Below are positions 43,182-55,536 of a stretch of DNA of 64,000 nt, piece after piece. Below the pieces are notes generated by a model. It did not search any database. It saw only the letters and a list, made by a program, of their open reading frames with translations, and had not been told where the DNA came from. A program made the translations under genes and the position numbers. Each line of letters opens with the position of its first letter. Position 1 is the stretch's first letter. Source of the stretch: Ampelomyces quisqualis (lineage: Eukaryota > Ascomycota > Dothideomycetes > Pleosporales > Phaeosphaeriaceae); the NCBI GenBank assembly GCA_018398575.1, contig JAGTXZ010000019.1, positions 868,001 through 932,000 on the forward strand, given 5' to 3'.

Positions 43182-44315
43182 GGAGGCGTGCCGGAGCAAG
43201 TGCGCAGCCGTCTATCAGAGGTGGTCCGTGCAATCACTCCATAGAGCCACGATACGCGACTGCGTGAAGTATATGGGGCACAGATGGACGTCCTGGGGAG
43301 GTTTCCTGGCACCCGAGATATAGCGGGCGGCCGTTCTTGGCGGGAATGCGTGCAGGGAAGGCGGAGGCGTGTGGCGAGAGCGACGGCAGACAGCGCTAAG
43401 ACACGTGTCTGATGTGATGGCAGCCAGATAAGGAGGTGCCGGTGGTGTGCACCGAGGGAAGGGTGAGAGGTTTCGTGCGCGGAGCAGGTGCGAACAGACA
43501 GGAATCAAAGCATGTCTTGACGACGGCCCGTGGCGAACAGCACGGGGCAAGTCTAGTCGATGATGCACCGTGGAGATGTAGGATGCAGGATGTAGGGTGC
43601 AGGATGTAGGATGCAGCACAAGGACAGGACACAGGACAGGACACAGCGACGCGACCCGGGGCTACCCAGCAGATGGTGACCCCGTCGAAGGGGATGAACA
43701 GGTGCACGGGCACACTGGTCAACTCCACCAGATTTGCTTGATGGGCAGCCAGCGCGACGATCTTGGGGCGGATGAGACTAGTGGACTACAGTGCGGTTTG
43801 ATCGGCGATCAGCTGTGAGCCAGACCAGACTGCAGCGAGACGGTGGACGTGAAGGCGTTGCCGCAGCGAGACGCATGCACTGTGTACACACAGTATATAT
43901 GCAACTGGGGGCCGGCGTACGGCGGAGATGCCAAAGCACAAACACGATGGGGATTCAGCCAAATGCCGTTTCCCCAGCGTTACGTCATTGCCGCCACATT
44001 TGCACGTGCGCACCGCCTCATCTTGATACATGTCCCTACCAGTGGTCGGCACCCGGCGTGAGACTGGCAGTTTGCACCATCCCAGGCCAAGTCCTGCAAG
44101 TCCAATGTGTCAAAGAATGGTGGTAGGTTCCCGTCTTCCATTATTCCGCAGACACTCGTGCAGCGCCGTCTGGGTTTGCCCACCCACCAGGCTTTGTGGC
44201 GAGTGCGGGGCAGCCCTGTCAGGCCCGAAACAACAGTCTCGGCCAATCGCGGCCTTGCAGATCCGACTTCGCACTGCACACCGCGACATCTCCACGACCA
44301 CACCACCACGTCCTT
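43182..44315. promoter_or_regulatory. Divergent promoter region, phytochrome / flavoprotein fusion
   Basis: 1.1 kb between divergent starts. It includes a short degenerate repeat patch of tgcaggatgtagg and aggacaggacaca units at about 43578-43646. No gene was recognised. It probably includes long 5' leaders. Confidence 0.4.
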
Positions 44316-46094
44316 ATGCCCTCGCAAAACCCCGCTCGCTCGCTCAATGTTCTCGTCGCGCTCACCGATCCCTCTGCATTCCGGTTCGGCTGCGCAGTCG
44401 TTGCGCGCTTGAACCGCTCGCACCATGTTTCGCTCCGCATGGTCGCTTGCAGTGCGTTCCCTACCGCGACGCACTACAACGTCCCTGCCCACCTCGAGCC
44501 CGTCTGGCATACATATGACGTCAAGAGCAACGCCGTTCCTGCCTGGCAACATGAGGACTATCTGGAAGAAAAGGTGGCAGAGTACTGCTCGTGGGCAGAC
44601 CTGCTCGTCCTTGCACCACTTGATGCGGAGAACATTGCACAAATGCTCCACGGATTGACCACCAACCTACATCTGCACATACTCCGCAGCTGGAACGTGT
44701 CGAAGAAGGTTATGCTCATACCAGCCATGTCGACGCTCATGTGGGAGAACCCCATGTCGAAGAAGCAGATCAGCAAAATTCGGCGCAAGTGGAACTGGAT
44801 CCGCGTTCTACCCCCCTTTCTATGGTCGTTCGACCAGTCGGGTCGCAAGTACCAGCCGTGGGGAGGACACAAGGACTTCAATGAATCTATACAAACACAA
44901 ATCGATCTCATGACCGTCGGTGATCGTACCATTGCACTGCCAACTGCACACATGCCTACACTGACCACTACAAAGAGCAAGGGCCCTCGAATTCCTCCAG
45001 AGCTGTGGTCTATCATCCTGGAGTTTACACAGGACTGGGAGCTGGCTACCACACTCAACGTACATACCAATCTACCGGTACCCTCTCAGTGGCGACAGGC
45101 AGCGAGCGATGAAGGGCCGAAGACGCAAATGCAAAAGCTCGAATGGGCCTTGCTCACGACTCCTTACGCCGAGGCAAAGAGGACATTCGACTCGGAGAAC
45201 CCAACACGCATATCACGCCCATGCATCGAGCTCATCATGCGCTTCGCCATGGTGCCCATCCTCACCCACTTAGAGCACCACCACAAAGACCTCTTCTGGG
45301 GCACATTCGGCCACGCCTTCCTCCCGCACAAAGCCTCCGTATTCGGCAAAACCGAAATCCTCGAATACTGGCGCACATCGCCAACCTTCCTCACCAAGGA
45401 ATACTCGGCCGAAGCCATGGACAACGCCTCGCGCACAAACTCGATCCGCGCACTCGACTGGTGGTACGCCTCGGGCCTGCCGCTCAAATACACAGAAGCA
45501 GCCCTCGAGCAAGCCTCCTCCCAAGGCCACATCCAAGTTCTCGAATGGTGGAAACAACACTCGCGCTACCGCACACCAACCACTACCACCGACGCCACCG
45601 ACGCCACCGCCACCGCCACTGCCACCGCCACCGCCACCACCACCACCACCTCCCCGCGAGAAGAACCCCCACCCCTCGTCCTCAAAGTAGGCAAATCAAT
45701 CTCCTACGCCACACAATCCGGCACCCTCTCCGCAATCCACTTCTGGGTCCACTCCTCGATACCGTTCGCACACGAAGATTCCCTCGCCAAGATCGCCTCC
45801 ACCCACGGCCACACCCCCATTCTGGATTACTGGCGCGCCCTCCGCGGCGACAAAATCCTCTTTGATAACCAGGTGCTGGTTGGGCCCACGAAAATGGGCC
45901 ATGTGCGCGTGCTGGAGTGGTGGAAGAGAAGCGGGCTCAAGGTCGAGTACAAGACGTGTGACATTGAGGAGGCGCTGGAAGACGGTGTCGAGGGCGAGAG
46001 GGGCGAGGGCGTGCGCAGGTGGTGGGCGCGGAATGGGTTGAATTTGGGGGTTGGCACGAGCGAGTGGATGAAGGTCAAGGTTTTGGGCAGTTGA
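44316..46094 (+). CDS. PPCDC-like flavoprotein fused to F-box-like and ankyrin-like repeats
   Basis: Intronless, 592 aa from the ATG at 44316; codons upstream to 44196 are open but lack ATG. Residues 10-195 resemble the flavoprotein fold of phosphopantothenoylcysteine decarboxylase/Hal3: NVLVALTD, WADLLVLAPLDAENIAQM, then PAMSTLMWENPMS. The usual PxMNxxMW motif has Ser for Asn. The His normally about 7 residues before WAD is not in place, and no cysteine flap is visible, so decarboxylase activity is doubtful. About 225-250 (RIPPELWSIILEFTQDWELA) looks F-box-like. The C-terminal half has ankyrin-like repeats of the VLEWWK/ALDWWY/ILEYW/ILDYW kind, interrupted by a Thr/Ala tract. The fusion could be an FMN-binding scaffold or an E3 substrate adaptor. 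That role is inference. Confidence 0.7.
   Translation: MPSQNPARSLNVLVALTDPSAFRFGCAVVARLNRSHHVSLRMVACSAFPTATHYNVPAHLEPVWHTYDVKSNAVPAWQHEDYLEEKVAEYCSWADLLVLAPLDAENIAQMLHGLTTNLHLHILRSWNVSKKVMLIPAMSTLMWENPMSKKQISKIRRKWNWIRVLPPFLWSFDQSGRKYQPWGGHKDFNESIQTQIDLMTVGDRTIALPTAHMPTLTTTKSKGPRIPPELWSIILEFTQDWELATTLNVHTNLPVPSQWRQAASDEGPKTQMQKLEWALLTTPYAEAKRTFDSENPTRISRPCIELIMRFAMVPILTHLEHHHKDLFWGTFGHAFLPHKASVFGKTEILEYWRTSPTFLTKEYSAEAMDNASRTNSIRALDWWYASGLPLKYTEAALEQASSQGHIQVLEWWKQHSRYRTPTTTTDATDATATATATATATTTTTSPREEPPPLVLKVGKSISYATQSGTLSAIHFWVHSSIPFAHEDSLAKIASTHGHTPILDYWRALRGDKILFDNQVLVGPTKMGHVRVLEWWKRSGLKVEYKTCDIEEALEDGVEGERGEGVRRWWARNGLNLGVGTSEWMKVKVLGS
45581..45650. repeat. GCC/ACC coding microsatellite
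   Basis: An imperfect (gccacc)n tract inside the ankyrin-like region of the flavoprotein fusion, encoding an Asp/Ala/Thr then all-Thr run between two repeat units. It probably forms a flexible loop of variable length. Confidence 0.9.
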
Positions 46095-46442
46095 AATGTC
46101 CATGTGGATGTTGCCATTGCTGTAATGACAAATACATGCAACAGTGCAAAATTCAAAGGGAAAGAAAAAGAGTCCAAGGGTTGGAATTCTCATCTAGCCC
46201 CAGCCCCAAGCGCACAGCAAAGTCTGTCGCCGAGTTGAACATCGCGTCTCCACCATGTGGGTGTGTGTAATGCAATGATTCCCAATATACTTGATCAATC
46301 TTCATCTCCGTCTAGATATCCCCAGTCTCCCCTGCCCGCCCCATATGACTATCCGCGTCGAGCCGCCCGCACCGCGTAGTCGTAGTGTCGTCGTCACGAA
46401 AGGGCTCGCTCAATCTTCCAGCCACCAGTCTCCACAGCCCTC
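46095..46442. other. Intergenic, convergent 3' ends
   Basis: 348 bp between the flavoprotein fusion (+) and cytochrome b5 (-), presumably their 3' UTRs. Nothing else was seen. Confidence 0.4.
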
Positions 46443-47210
46443 TCACAAAGCAACCTCCTGCTGGGACTGACCTTGCAGATACTTGTACGCGCCGAATGCA
46501 AGAGCGCCACCGAGCAAGATGATAGCGTAGAGGCCGACGCCTGTCGAGGCGCCGTCGGATGCCGTGGCCGTCGACGAGTTTTGCGAGTAGCTCTTGGGCA
46601 TTGGGTCGCCCTCCTGATGGCACAAGTCAGCATGTGGGCGGTATTTGCGCGTCGTGTTTGCCGAGCGCGGCAACCGGAAGCTTCCGTCTTCCGCCCGCAT
46701 GTTGCGACGGAACGGTTCCGAAAAACACGCCTTAGTGCTCTCGGCCCATCTTCAACGCGTGCGAGAGGAGGCAGACGGCTTTTTTCGCGCGCGCTGTGTC
46801 GCTTTGGGTGGAAATGCATGGGGGGTTTGTAGCATACCTGGCGCTTCAGGATGCCGACAAGCAATCCATCGAGGATCTCGCGGGCCTCGTCGGAGTGGCC
46901 GACGTCCTCAAAGGCCTCGGTGGAGTCCTGGCCACCAACGTCGAGTAGAACCTCCTCGCCACCTCTGTTGCTCAATGTTAGCAATTAGTATACGAGAGAG
47001 CTGGTTTCCAGCGTGTGGCAGGATGTGGGGTGTGTTGAAACAGCTCTCGTCAACTGGACGACGGTTTAGGGTCGTGTTTCAGGGGCTCACGTACGGGTGC
47101 TCGTCGACGAAGCTTGACGCATTGTAGACCTTGTCGTGGACTACAATGTACAGGTCCTTCTTGGTGTTATGCTCCGAGACGTCGGAGTAGGTGAATTCCT
47201 GGTCGGCCAT
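46443..47210 (-). CDS. CYB5: Microsomal cytochrome b5, tail-anchored
   Basis: Exons 47210-47095, 46964-46838 and 46613-46443 give 137 aa. The introns are unusually long for this window (130 and 224 nt). The heme-binding domain is complete: FTYSDVSEHNTKKDLYIVVH, then FVDEH|PGGEEVLLDVGGQDSTEAFEDVGHS. The two axial His are in the HPGG motif (split by intron 1) and in GHS. After a Ser/Thr linker comes one C-terminal membrane helix (VGLYAIILLGGALAFGAYKY) with a short basic/polar end, typical of an ER tail anchor. It donates electrons to lipid desaturases, sterol enzymes and some P450s. Confidence 0.94.
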
Positions 47211-47616
47211 TGTGTAGGTGTTGAAGAAATTTGTTTGTGATTTGGAAAGGTGGCTAATGCGCCCGATGCTTGAGGTACTTTCGAGAAGTGTGCGTGTGGA
47301 GGAGCGGAATTGACCGGATCGGAAACTGTTGTAGCCGAGTCTGTTGCTGATGTGAGAGGGGACAAGGTGTGGGTAGGAACAGTGTTTCCGTGGTCGACCG
47401 CAGGAGCAAGGCGGTCGCGGTCGTCAACAAATTGGGGCCGTCTCATTGGTCAGGCAAATTGGGGCGAATCGGGCAAGTAGACCCTCACTTTGGTGGGGAA
47501 GCATGCAGCGGGGCCCATGTCGGCTGGTTTCAGAACAAATAAGGACATCAGACAGAACTTGATCAAAGGGTATCATTATCTCCATCAGGCAAACTACACC
47601 ATGCTATAAAACATAT
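47211..47616. other. CYB5 promoter and ENP2 3' region
   Basis: 406 bp, both neighbours on -. Nothing beyond UTRs and promoter is apparent. Confidence 0.35.
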
Positions 47617-49895
47617 CTACATGCCACGGAACGCGTTATTGCTCGCACTGCGCCTAGCTTTGTCTTTGGTCCGGTCATGCCGTGGTCCACTAGCATCATC
47701 AGGTCGTCTCTTCTGCTTCTTTTCCGGCGCAAATGTGATTTCTCGCTCACCAACCACAGTGGTTGTGTTTCTGTTTGCCGTTGGTGTCCTGTCCTTGAGC
47801 TTAGATACGCGTGCGCCAAATGACTTGTCACGGGCGGGTCCAGCTTTCCTGGTGTTTGACGAGGACACGACCATCTCCGGGCCGCGTTGTGACCTGTGGC
47901 CAGCTTTGCGATAGCTAGAGGAAGAGATGCGGTTGTTGTCCTCATTCTGTTGCTTCTTGACAGGTCGCACCTGTTCAGCCTCCGAGTCCGACGACTCTTC
48001 ATCAGAAGAGCCCTTTCGGGGCTCAATTTCTTCTTGCTCGGCTGCGGTGAGACCCTTTGGTATCTTGGTGCTAGGATTGAGCGCCTGGAACTCGTGTGAA
48101 TGTTCGTCCACCTCAAAGTCCTCGTCCTCGAATAGTCTTGCGAAACGAGGGTCGTTGAGAATGCCCCCAGAAGTCTTCTTCTCTGCTTCTGGCTCGCCAA
48201 CCGCAGGCGCCTGTTCAACGTCCATGTCATCATCCCCACCCTTCTTCAGGACTCTCTTTGCCCTTCTTCGCTCCTCCTTGTCTTGCTTTTCAAGAATCTT
48301 CTCTGCAAGCTTCCTATTGACCTTGACTGCTACCTTCTTGTTGCCGCGGATTCTGCTCTCACGCTCCTTGTTGATCTTGTCAGCGATGCTCTTCGCTCGC
48401 TGCTCTTGCCACAGATCGGGATTAGATATCAGCCTGGCTTCCTCGTACAGCTTCTGTGCGACAAAGTACCCGTGCATGTAAGGTCGCAGTAAGCTGGTAG
48501 TGCCGACGAGGTGGTCTAGGTTGAGTTGCTGCAGTTGCGGCATCGTCAAGAACTTGAAGTTATCGTAGACCTCTCCTGCTGAGCCCTTTCCGAATGCGTT
48601 CGGATCATTGGGGTCTTCCGCCATCTCCTCGACAATGTTGTCGAGAAAAGCGCACCATTTGGGCGCGGGCCCAAGTTGCGGTATGAAGAATGAATGCTGC
48701 TGCTTGCCTTCATTGGCAGTGAGAAGCATGCCACTGTCCTTGACCCATTCGACATGGTTCAGGTCGACCGCCGGCTCTACGGACGTCCATGCCGCGCCAT
48801 CGCGAGGGTCCCAGATCTTGATGATGCGCTTGTCCGCAGTTAGGAGCTTGGGTTCGGCGGTTTGCGCCCGCGTCGACGTGGTAGAGTCGAGATAGATGAT
48901 GTTCTTGATAGGGAAGCCGTAGCCTTGGTCCTTTTTGAGTAGAGGCTGGGGCGACCGCAAGTCATATAGATGCACCAAGCCGTTCGAGTTTCCCACCGCC
49001 AATTCCAAGCCTGACCGGTGGTAGGCCATGGCGCTGATCTCTGCCCGGCCCTCGAACGCATCTTGCGGCGCAGAGAGTATGCCTACCCTGTTTCGGGAGC
49101 GCGCGTCCCAGAACTCGACGGTTCCTAGCGACGTTCCGAATGCGAGCAGGTTGTGGCTGTCTTGGGCGATTGCGCCCGTGTTGACAGCGCCAGCATCGAT
49201 GCCTCCCTGCAAGGTCCCGCTGGGCGCAGCCCTGTCGTCTCCGCCCACGTCGATGTCGTAGCTGCGCATGAAGCGGCCGACTTCCAGGTTGAGCCTGTAG
49301 CACTCGCCCATGCCGGCTGCATTGACGCCGACCGACGGGACCAGACACTCGGCGGATCGGCTGTCGTAGAGCAAGTCTCTGCCGTAGCGAGGAATGCGCG
49401 TCGAGTAGTGGAGGCCGCCGGCGGTGTGGAACTCGATGACGCGGTCGGATTGGAGGTGGACGCTCTTGGTGTAGTCGCCCGAGAGCAGGCGGAAGGTTTG
49501 GTTGAGGCTGTTGGTGTGGCGCGCGAAGGACAGCGAGAGGTGCGGCAGGTAGTGGACGTGTATCTGCGGCTGTGCACGCGTCAGTGGCAGACTCGGAGGA
49601 GGCAGCGGGCGCACGCCGTACCTTGTAGGTGCCCGTGGACACGACCCAGTCGCCGTCTTCGCTGACGCGCACGCACTGGCTGGCCTCGTCGAAGTCGAAG
49701 TCCTGCAGCAGCTCGACGCGGCTGGCGAAGTCGGCATCGTTCTTCAAGCTCCTGCGAAGGGTGTCAGCTCGCGGGCTCTCGGCGCGCAGCGGGACGGCGG
49801 CACCTTTTGCGCCGGCGAATGAGCCATTCGGGCAGCGGGCGTGCTTCGCTGCCGCTGATGGTGTACACAGGCACCGCCGAGTTGGAGATCTTCAT
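47617..49895 (-). CDS. ENP2: Enp2/NOL10 nucleolar WD-repeat protein (40S biogenesis)
   Basis: Exons 49895-49804, 49751-49622 and 49569-47617 give 724 aa, with two introns of about 52 nt. It starts MKISNSAVPVYTISGSEARP, and the conserved ALPEWLIRRRKRSLKND-like junction is restored by intron 1. WD-like beta-propeller segments fill about residues 60-400 (FWDARSRNRVG, HLYDLRSP, IKIWDPRDG). Then come the NOL10 signature ILNDPRFARLFEDEDFEVDE and a charged coiled region (KINKERESRIRGNKKVAVKVNRKLAEKI). The basic, disordered tail ends NNAFRGM. Enp2 is an SSU-processome factor in early 40S assembly. It is divergent from MED13. Confidence 0.94.
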
Positions 49896-50398
49896 CGTGG
49901 CGGCCGTGGGCAGCGGACTGGCGACGCCCGCTCAAAAAGATCCGGCGGCTTAGTTAGCGGTACCTGCGCTGCGGTAGGCTGTAGCTAGTTGACTTGGCGC
50001 GGGCGTGCTGCGACCCGCCCTCAGCCTCGCGCACGCCGCCGCACCGCGCTCGACGACCACCACATGTCCGCTTTGGGCTGCGAGTCTCCAGACCCGACGC
50101 GGCCGGCCCTCTCTCCATCCCGCTCCGGCTGCACGCGCTGCACATGACCGGCTCCCTCCCATAGCACCCGCCCCCCAGCGCCCCCGTCTCCTCCCGCGCC
50201 GCCGCAAGCTGGAACCATGCTTCCGTCGCGCATCGCGTCCACACCAACCGCCGTCGCCAATCTCCCCCCCCCGCCGGCTTTCTGTGCTGGATCCCAGGGC
50301 TTGCCGCCGAGTTGATGAAGGTCTACCGCGCCGGACTCGGAGTGCACTCACGACGCGCATACCATCTGCATGTTCCATAGAGCGCCGCCGTCTCTCTA
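49896..50398. promoter_or_regulatory. Divergent promoter region ENP2 / MED13
   Basis: 503 bp, strongly GC-rich with C-runs (ccccccagcgccccc, ctcccccccccgcc). No TATA box was seen. A 142-codon minus frame across it (49950-50378) is Arg/Gly-rich and looks like a composition artefact. Confidence 0.45.
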
Positions 50399-53300
50399 AT
50401 GGACTTTCTCAAAACCTGCACCACGAATGCGCAAGCTCTTGTATGCGCCCCCGCCGGTGCCCGTGTCCCGTCACTAACCCCATCGCACAGGGAGACTACG
50501 AAGCAATCGCATACCAAGCCTTCTCCATCACCCGCCATGCCAACCCACACCGCGACTGGAGTCCGTCCGACGACCTTCGCGCCGTCGCGGCAGAGCTGCG
50601 CCGTGGCCGCCATCTCATCGCCCAAGATGCCTCCCGACCGTGGCTGTGGCACTTCAGCGCCATCACGGTCGACATGGTCGGCCAGGACAGCATACATCTG
50701 CCGACGCTCGACGGCTATCGCTTCCAACGTACGCAGCCTGCATCGCCCATATCGACGCGCGCTAACGTAGTCTAGGGGAACAGGCTGGTGCCATGAAGGC
50801 CTCGGAAATGGCCCGCCCACCCATGCGCCCTGGCAACCCGCAGGCCTTCACAAACCCTGCAACCACACCACCAGCTTCCGTTCCGCAGCACGGGACACAG
50901 GCTGGTGCCACAGACCAACACCAGGCCCTCGACTGCTTTGTCGTCTACGAACTGTTTACCTCGTCTGTCACCGCCCTGGTTTCCTTCTTTCTAGTCAACA
51001 AGTGCGGCGTCGTTGCGCTCAACCATCGTACTCTGGTTTCGAAATCCATAGCTCTGCAAGAACAACGACATGGCCACAGCTGCGCAAGCTTGCACTGGTT
51101 GACGAGCATCCACGTACACTGGTTCAGCTCAGGTACTCTACTCGCGTCCACTTCCACCGCGCAAACTCGTAGCCTACGCTGCCTAGATGGCACGTCAGAA
51201 GAGGAGGAAAAGCATCTCATCGGCGCTTGTGTCCGTGTTGCGCCCAACGCTATGCTCGCTACCATTTCGAGCTTTGAGGACCCGTTGGCTATGGCCCAGG
51301 AAGACAACAAAGACAGCAGTCGCCGCGGACAGAAAAAGAAAGCCAAAACAGACTCCCTAGAGCAGACCATTGAAAAGTGGAAGGCAGCCGTCGAGCGCTG
51401 GTTGGGGTGGCGAGGCTATTCCCTTCCGAACCTTGACAAGAAGAGTGCTTGGGTCCGCATTCACATTGATCTTTCGGCACAAACCCCTCTACTTAGTCCT
51501 GGACTGTACAACTCGGATCCAGATATTTTCTGGCCTCGTGCACTGTGCTTCGTCTCATGCTTTGCAACAGAGGGCTCGCTGATCACGGAGACACTCGGGG
51601 TACCTAGCCCGCCGGCTTTCCAGGACGACCTGAAATGGTTCGAGGCATCAGGGTCCAGCGGCTTCCGGGACCCTCTAGATGTCGCGCAAGATTGGTTTGT
51701 AGGCAAATTGGAACGCGACAAGATACTCGATGCTCGACGCAGGGCTAAGAAAGTCGAGGAAGATGCTTTGCGCCGCAAGGACGAGCCGTCTGGTCTCCAC
51801 CCCTCGTCTCCTTTCAATGCCAGGACTGGTGCCTACGGTGATTTGCAGCCTGTAAGCGGGGTCTATCCCACGCCTCCTGATGGCATCGCTCCTGGGACTG
51901 CGTTATCATCCACAGATACACCGAGCGTATCCGGTACCATCGTCAACGTCATTCTGGCACCTGGTGGAAACAACCCGGCCATCAATCTATCAGCGCCCCA
52001 AAACGACAATCAGCAACAGCCTTCCACGTCCCCAGCCTTCCCTCCTACCATGGAGCCCTTCGAGACATCGGGTGAAGACGACGACCTTTTTGAGGATATG
52101 CAAGGCGATGGTTACAACGCAGATGGAGTGGAGGAGGCCGACTTTGACTTTTTCGACGGACCTGACGGACATGATGTAGATATGGCCGACGCTCCGGGCC
52201 TTCCCCGGAACGTTACCCAAATCGCCATGCAACGCGACCGCGAACCACAGACCAATGTCACCTCAGAACCATCCGTCCAGGAGGAAATGTCTGATCCATT
52301 GACTGCTCTAGAGAACGCTCTGTCGGCTTCATATCCTCCTGTCAAAGACAAAGTGCTGGATAGCAATGATGGAGAGCGAGAACCCGAGACGGCACCTGTG
52401 AACCAAGACCCCATTGGGAGACTAGAATCACAACACGTATCTCCGCCAGTGAGTCGTAACGATGCTCGCCCAAAGGAACCTACGCCACCCTTGAGCCCAG
52501 GACTGATCGCGAACGCACTACAGCCATCGCCACCCCGACCGCCCTCAGTACGACACGTGCAAACCCCAGCTCCGTTGGAGCGTCGTGGGAGTGCATTCCA
52601 CTCCTTGAATTTCAGTCGGAGGATGAGTTTAGTGGATGCGAAGTACCAAGGTGGTCGCTTCGCCAACCATTCAGACGTGGACACAGATGTAGAAGGTGTA
52701 CCAAGCACTACAAGAACTGCGCGCATCAAGAGTTTGCGGGACCTGCCCCTACTTACTAAACTTCGCAATGCAGCAGGCTTAGCCTCCAGACCCAAGATTC
52801 CTGAAATTACACCCCTGGCTCGCGCTGTCAGCGATACTTCTGAGTCGGACACTGAGAGCGATGTATCAGATGTGTCGGAAGTGAACACTGATGGCGCAGC
52901 CATAATCAAACCTCCACCACTTCTGGACCGCCTTGTGATACCTGCGAAACGGAAAATACCCACAGAGGGCCATGGCACACCTCTATCTGTTGCGTCTTTT
53001 GCAGAATCACTCGCAGGCGACTGGCAAGATTCAAATGGTCTGCAGCTCGATGAAGCGTCCCTCGCACTTTTCGAGCCCGATACTCGGGACTGGGCCATGG
53101 TAGACCTTCCGTCGCCTGCAGAGCGGTCTTCCGCTGGAGCGCGATATGCCATTCCTTCATTACCACCTCCGACCGCACAAGTGCCAGACACACCCACGTC
53201 CCAACCTGATGTCAATATGGATTCACCAGAACAGAAGCCGCTCAATGGCAAAGAAAACATATTCATCACCCAAATTATTACTGACCAGATCGTCTCCGCA

Positions 53301-55355
53301 ACTCTGGATCTCCTTGAAGAAGACTGCCAGCAAACAATACCGTGCAGTAGCGTACCATCAGCCGAGGCTCGCTGGCAAAGTCACCTGAAAGAGCTCTTCC
53401 CAAAGGCGACCGAGTGCACGCTTCCTGCACTGGTCGCGATCCACGATGTCTTCCCAGACCTTTCAGCACAAGCGAAAGGACAGCAGAGACCGCCGCCACG
53501 GAAACCCAACGAAAGCCACGCAGTACCCAGCAATCACATGTATCAGATCAACCCGCCCTTCATCAGGGTGCGGAGGGCTGAGACCCACTGGGATCTCCTT
53601 CCACCCTCGATCGCCTTCTGGGAACCGCTCGGCCTTGCACCTGTCAGTCCGCCAAAGAATGTCGTGGCCTTTTGCGTACACCCCTGCAGTGATGCATTAA
53701 GACCGATACTGGATCGTTTTCTCCTCAATGTCCAGCTTGCCTACGATACTTGCAAGTTAGGATCACACGCTCGTGTGGAGACGGTCATGGAGTATGAGAA
53801 TGGCCTTGTGCCTGTCATGACGGACTCGCTCACTTCACCAAAAGATGCATTCAAAGCGCTCAAAGAGACCTGTATACAGCTGGGCAAGCTGCTTGCTATA
53901 CAACACCCACAGATAAGAGAAAAGCAAGACTGCGAAATTGACGCCTTTGTTGTGTACATGGTCGACCCGTTTGGCAATCCTGCAGCACTTTGGGAGCTTT
54001 GCTCAGCATTTTGGGCACTCTTCCAAGCATACGGTCAGGGACCACCAGGACGAGCCGACCCAAACCAGAAACCGGATCTGGTACTCCAAGTCGTACCTAT
54101 CAAATACCTGGCCTCTTTTCATGTCCCTGTTGTGCTCGATGCAAGTACGTTCGTCAACCTGGCGCGCGAAGTCTACGATCGATGTCCGCCCAGTGCTACA
54201 AGCACGGATAAGACCCCGCTCAGCATATACAAGGCCCCTGCTTTCCAGCTCGAAGAAAGCCTACCTCGAAACATACAGTTCAAGCTGATTTCTGAGCCAC
54301 CGCAAGATCTGTTGCGTGAGAACTCTTACATGCATCTTGCCTACGCCTTCAGTCTCGATGGAAGCTGGGTTACAGCCGCGTGGACAGACAGTAGCGGAAA
54401 GTCGCAGGCAGTGGTTTCGTACCATCTTGGTACACGTATGTTTGGCGAAATAGCCAAAGAGATGTGGCAGACCACCATTGAGCTTCTCCAGTCCCGAAGA
54501 GTTCAGTGGCGTGTCTGTATCGCCAAAGCCGGAGCACTAGACAGGGAAGAGCTGGAGACTTGGGTCCTTCTCATCACTTGCCCGACACAAGTCAACCTCT
54601 TCTTGACTCTGCTCACTGTGGTCGAGGACTCACCGTACAAGTTTACACCTGCCGTGTCCATCACAACTAGCAGCAGCGGTCACCAATCTGTCAATACACC
54701 AGGATCAACACCCCAGGCAGGTGTATCTCCAGACCCAGCTGTCGGGCTCACACCTGCCGCGACACCCTCAGGAGAAGTAGCGCCAGATCCCTCTGCTGAT
54801 CCAGAAGCTCGACTCGTCGACGTGACAGATGAGACATGGGGCATAGTTCTGGCCCATCGCCTCCACAACTCCAACTCTACGAACCAATTCAGCCCAGCCC
54901 TCATTTCCGGGCTCCTTGTCAAACGCGGCGAAACTCACGCTACCAGCAACTCCATCCTCCATTCCATCCCCGACCCCTGTTCCGGCCCAATAACCATTGC
55001 CATTAATATTCTCTGGATTGGTGCCGTGGGCTCTACACGAACCGCTACTTCCCCCTTCCCGCCCGCCAGCGACGGCGTGAGTCCCGGCGGCTACGCAGCC
55101 GGGGGAAGCGCGACGCCTAGCCCCAGCCCGGCGCAGGAACGCAGTACGAGTAGTCTGATGTGGACACCTACTGTACAAACACGCTCGACGGCGGAGAATT
55201 TGCTCAAGGAAGTACTCGCGCAGTTCAGGGCGCTGGGGCTATTGGCCAAGTTGAGGGGGATGAGGGGCACGAGGCATGGGAGTTTGCCGTGGCATATTGT
55301 TGCTGCGAAGAGGGGGGTGGAGGGGTTGAGTAGGGTTACAGGGGGATCGGTGTGA
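50399..55355 (+). CDS. MED13: Mediator subunit 13 (CDK8 kinase module)
   Basis: Exons 50399-50440, 50491-50728 and 50776-55355 give 1619 aa. The first exon has only 14 codons (MDFLKTCTTNAQAL), and the joined start continues GDYEAIAYQAFSI, the usual fungal Med13 opening. The introns are 50 nt (CTAAC) and 47 nt (GCTAAC). The N-terminal domain reaches about residue 330. A long Ser/Pro/acidic disordered middle follows. The C-terminal Med13 domain (about 900-1600) includes FIRVRRAETHWDLLPPSI, VPIKYLASFHVP and YKFTPAVSI, and ends LPWHIVAAKRGVEGLSRVT. Med13 tethers the Cdk8/CycC/Med12 module to core Mediator, mostly repressing or tuning transcription. Confidence 0.93.
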
Positions 55356-55536
55356 TTGTTGCATTTTTGTCTGGGGGATTCGTGCTTTGCCGTTTTCGCA
55401 TGGATGCGTTGAGGTCGGGGCATGGTGGCTTGGTACGGAGTAAAGTGGTTGTTGTTCATCATCATACCCCTCCCTCTCTCCACCTCACACATCAAATCAC
55501 GCTCTTCAAAAGTTGCTGCATCGTCTCGTTGATTAC

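Noticed and set aside
49950..50378. 142-codon Arg/Gly-rich minus ORF between ENP2 and MED13
   Set aside because: GC-rich promoter DNA opens such frames by chance; it has no family features and overlaps the divergent promoter.
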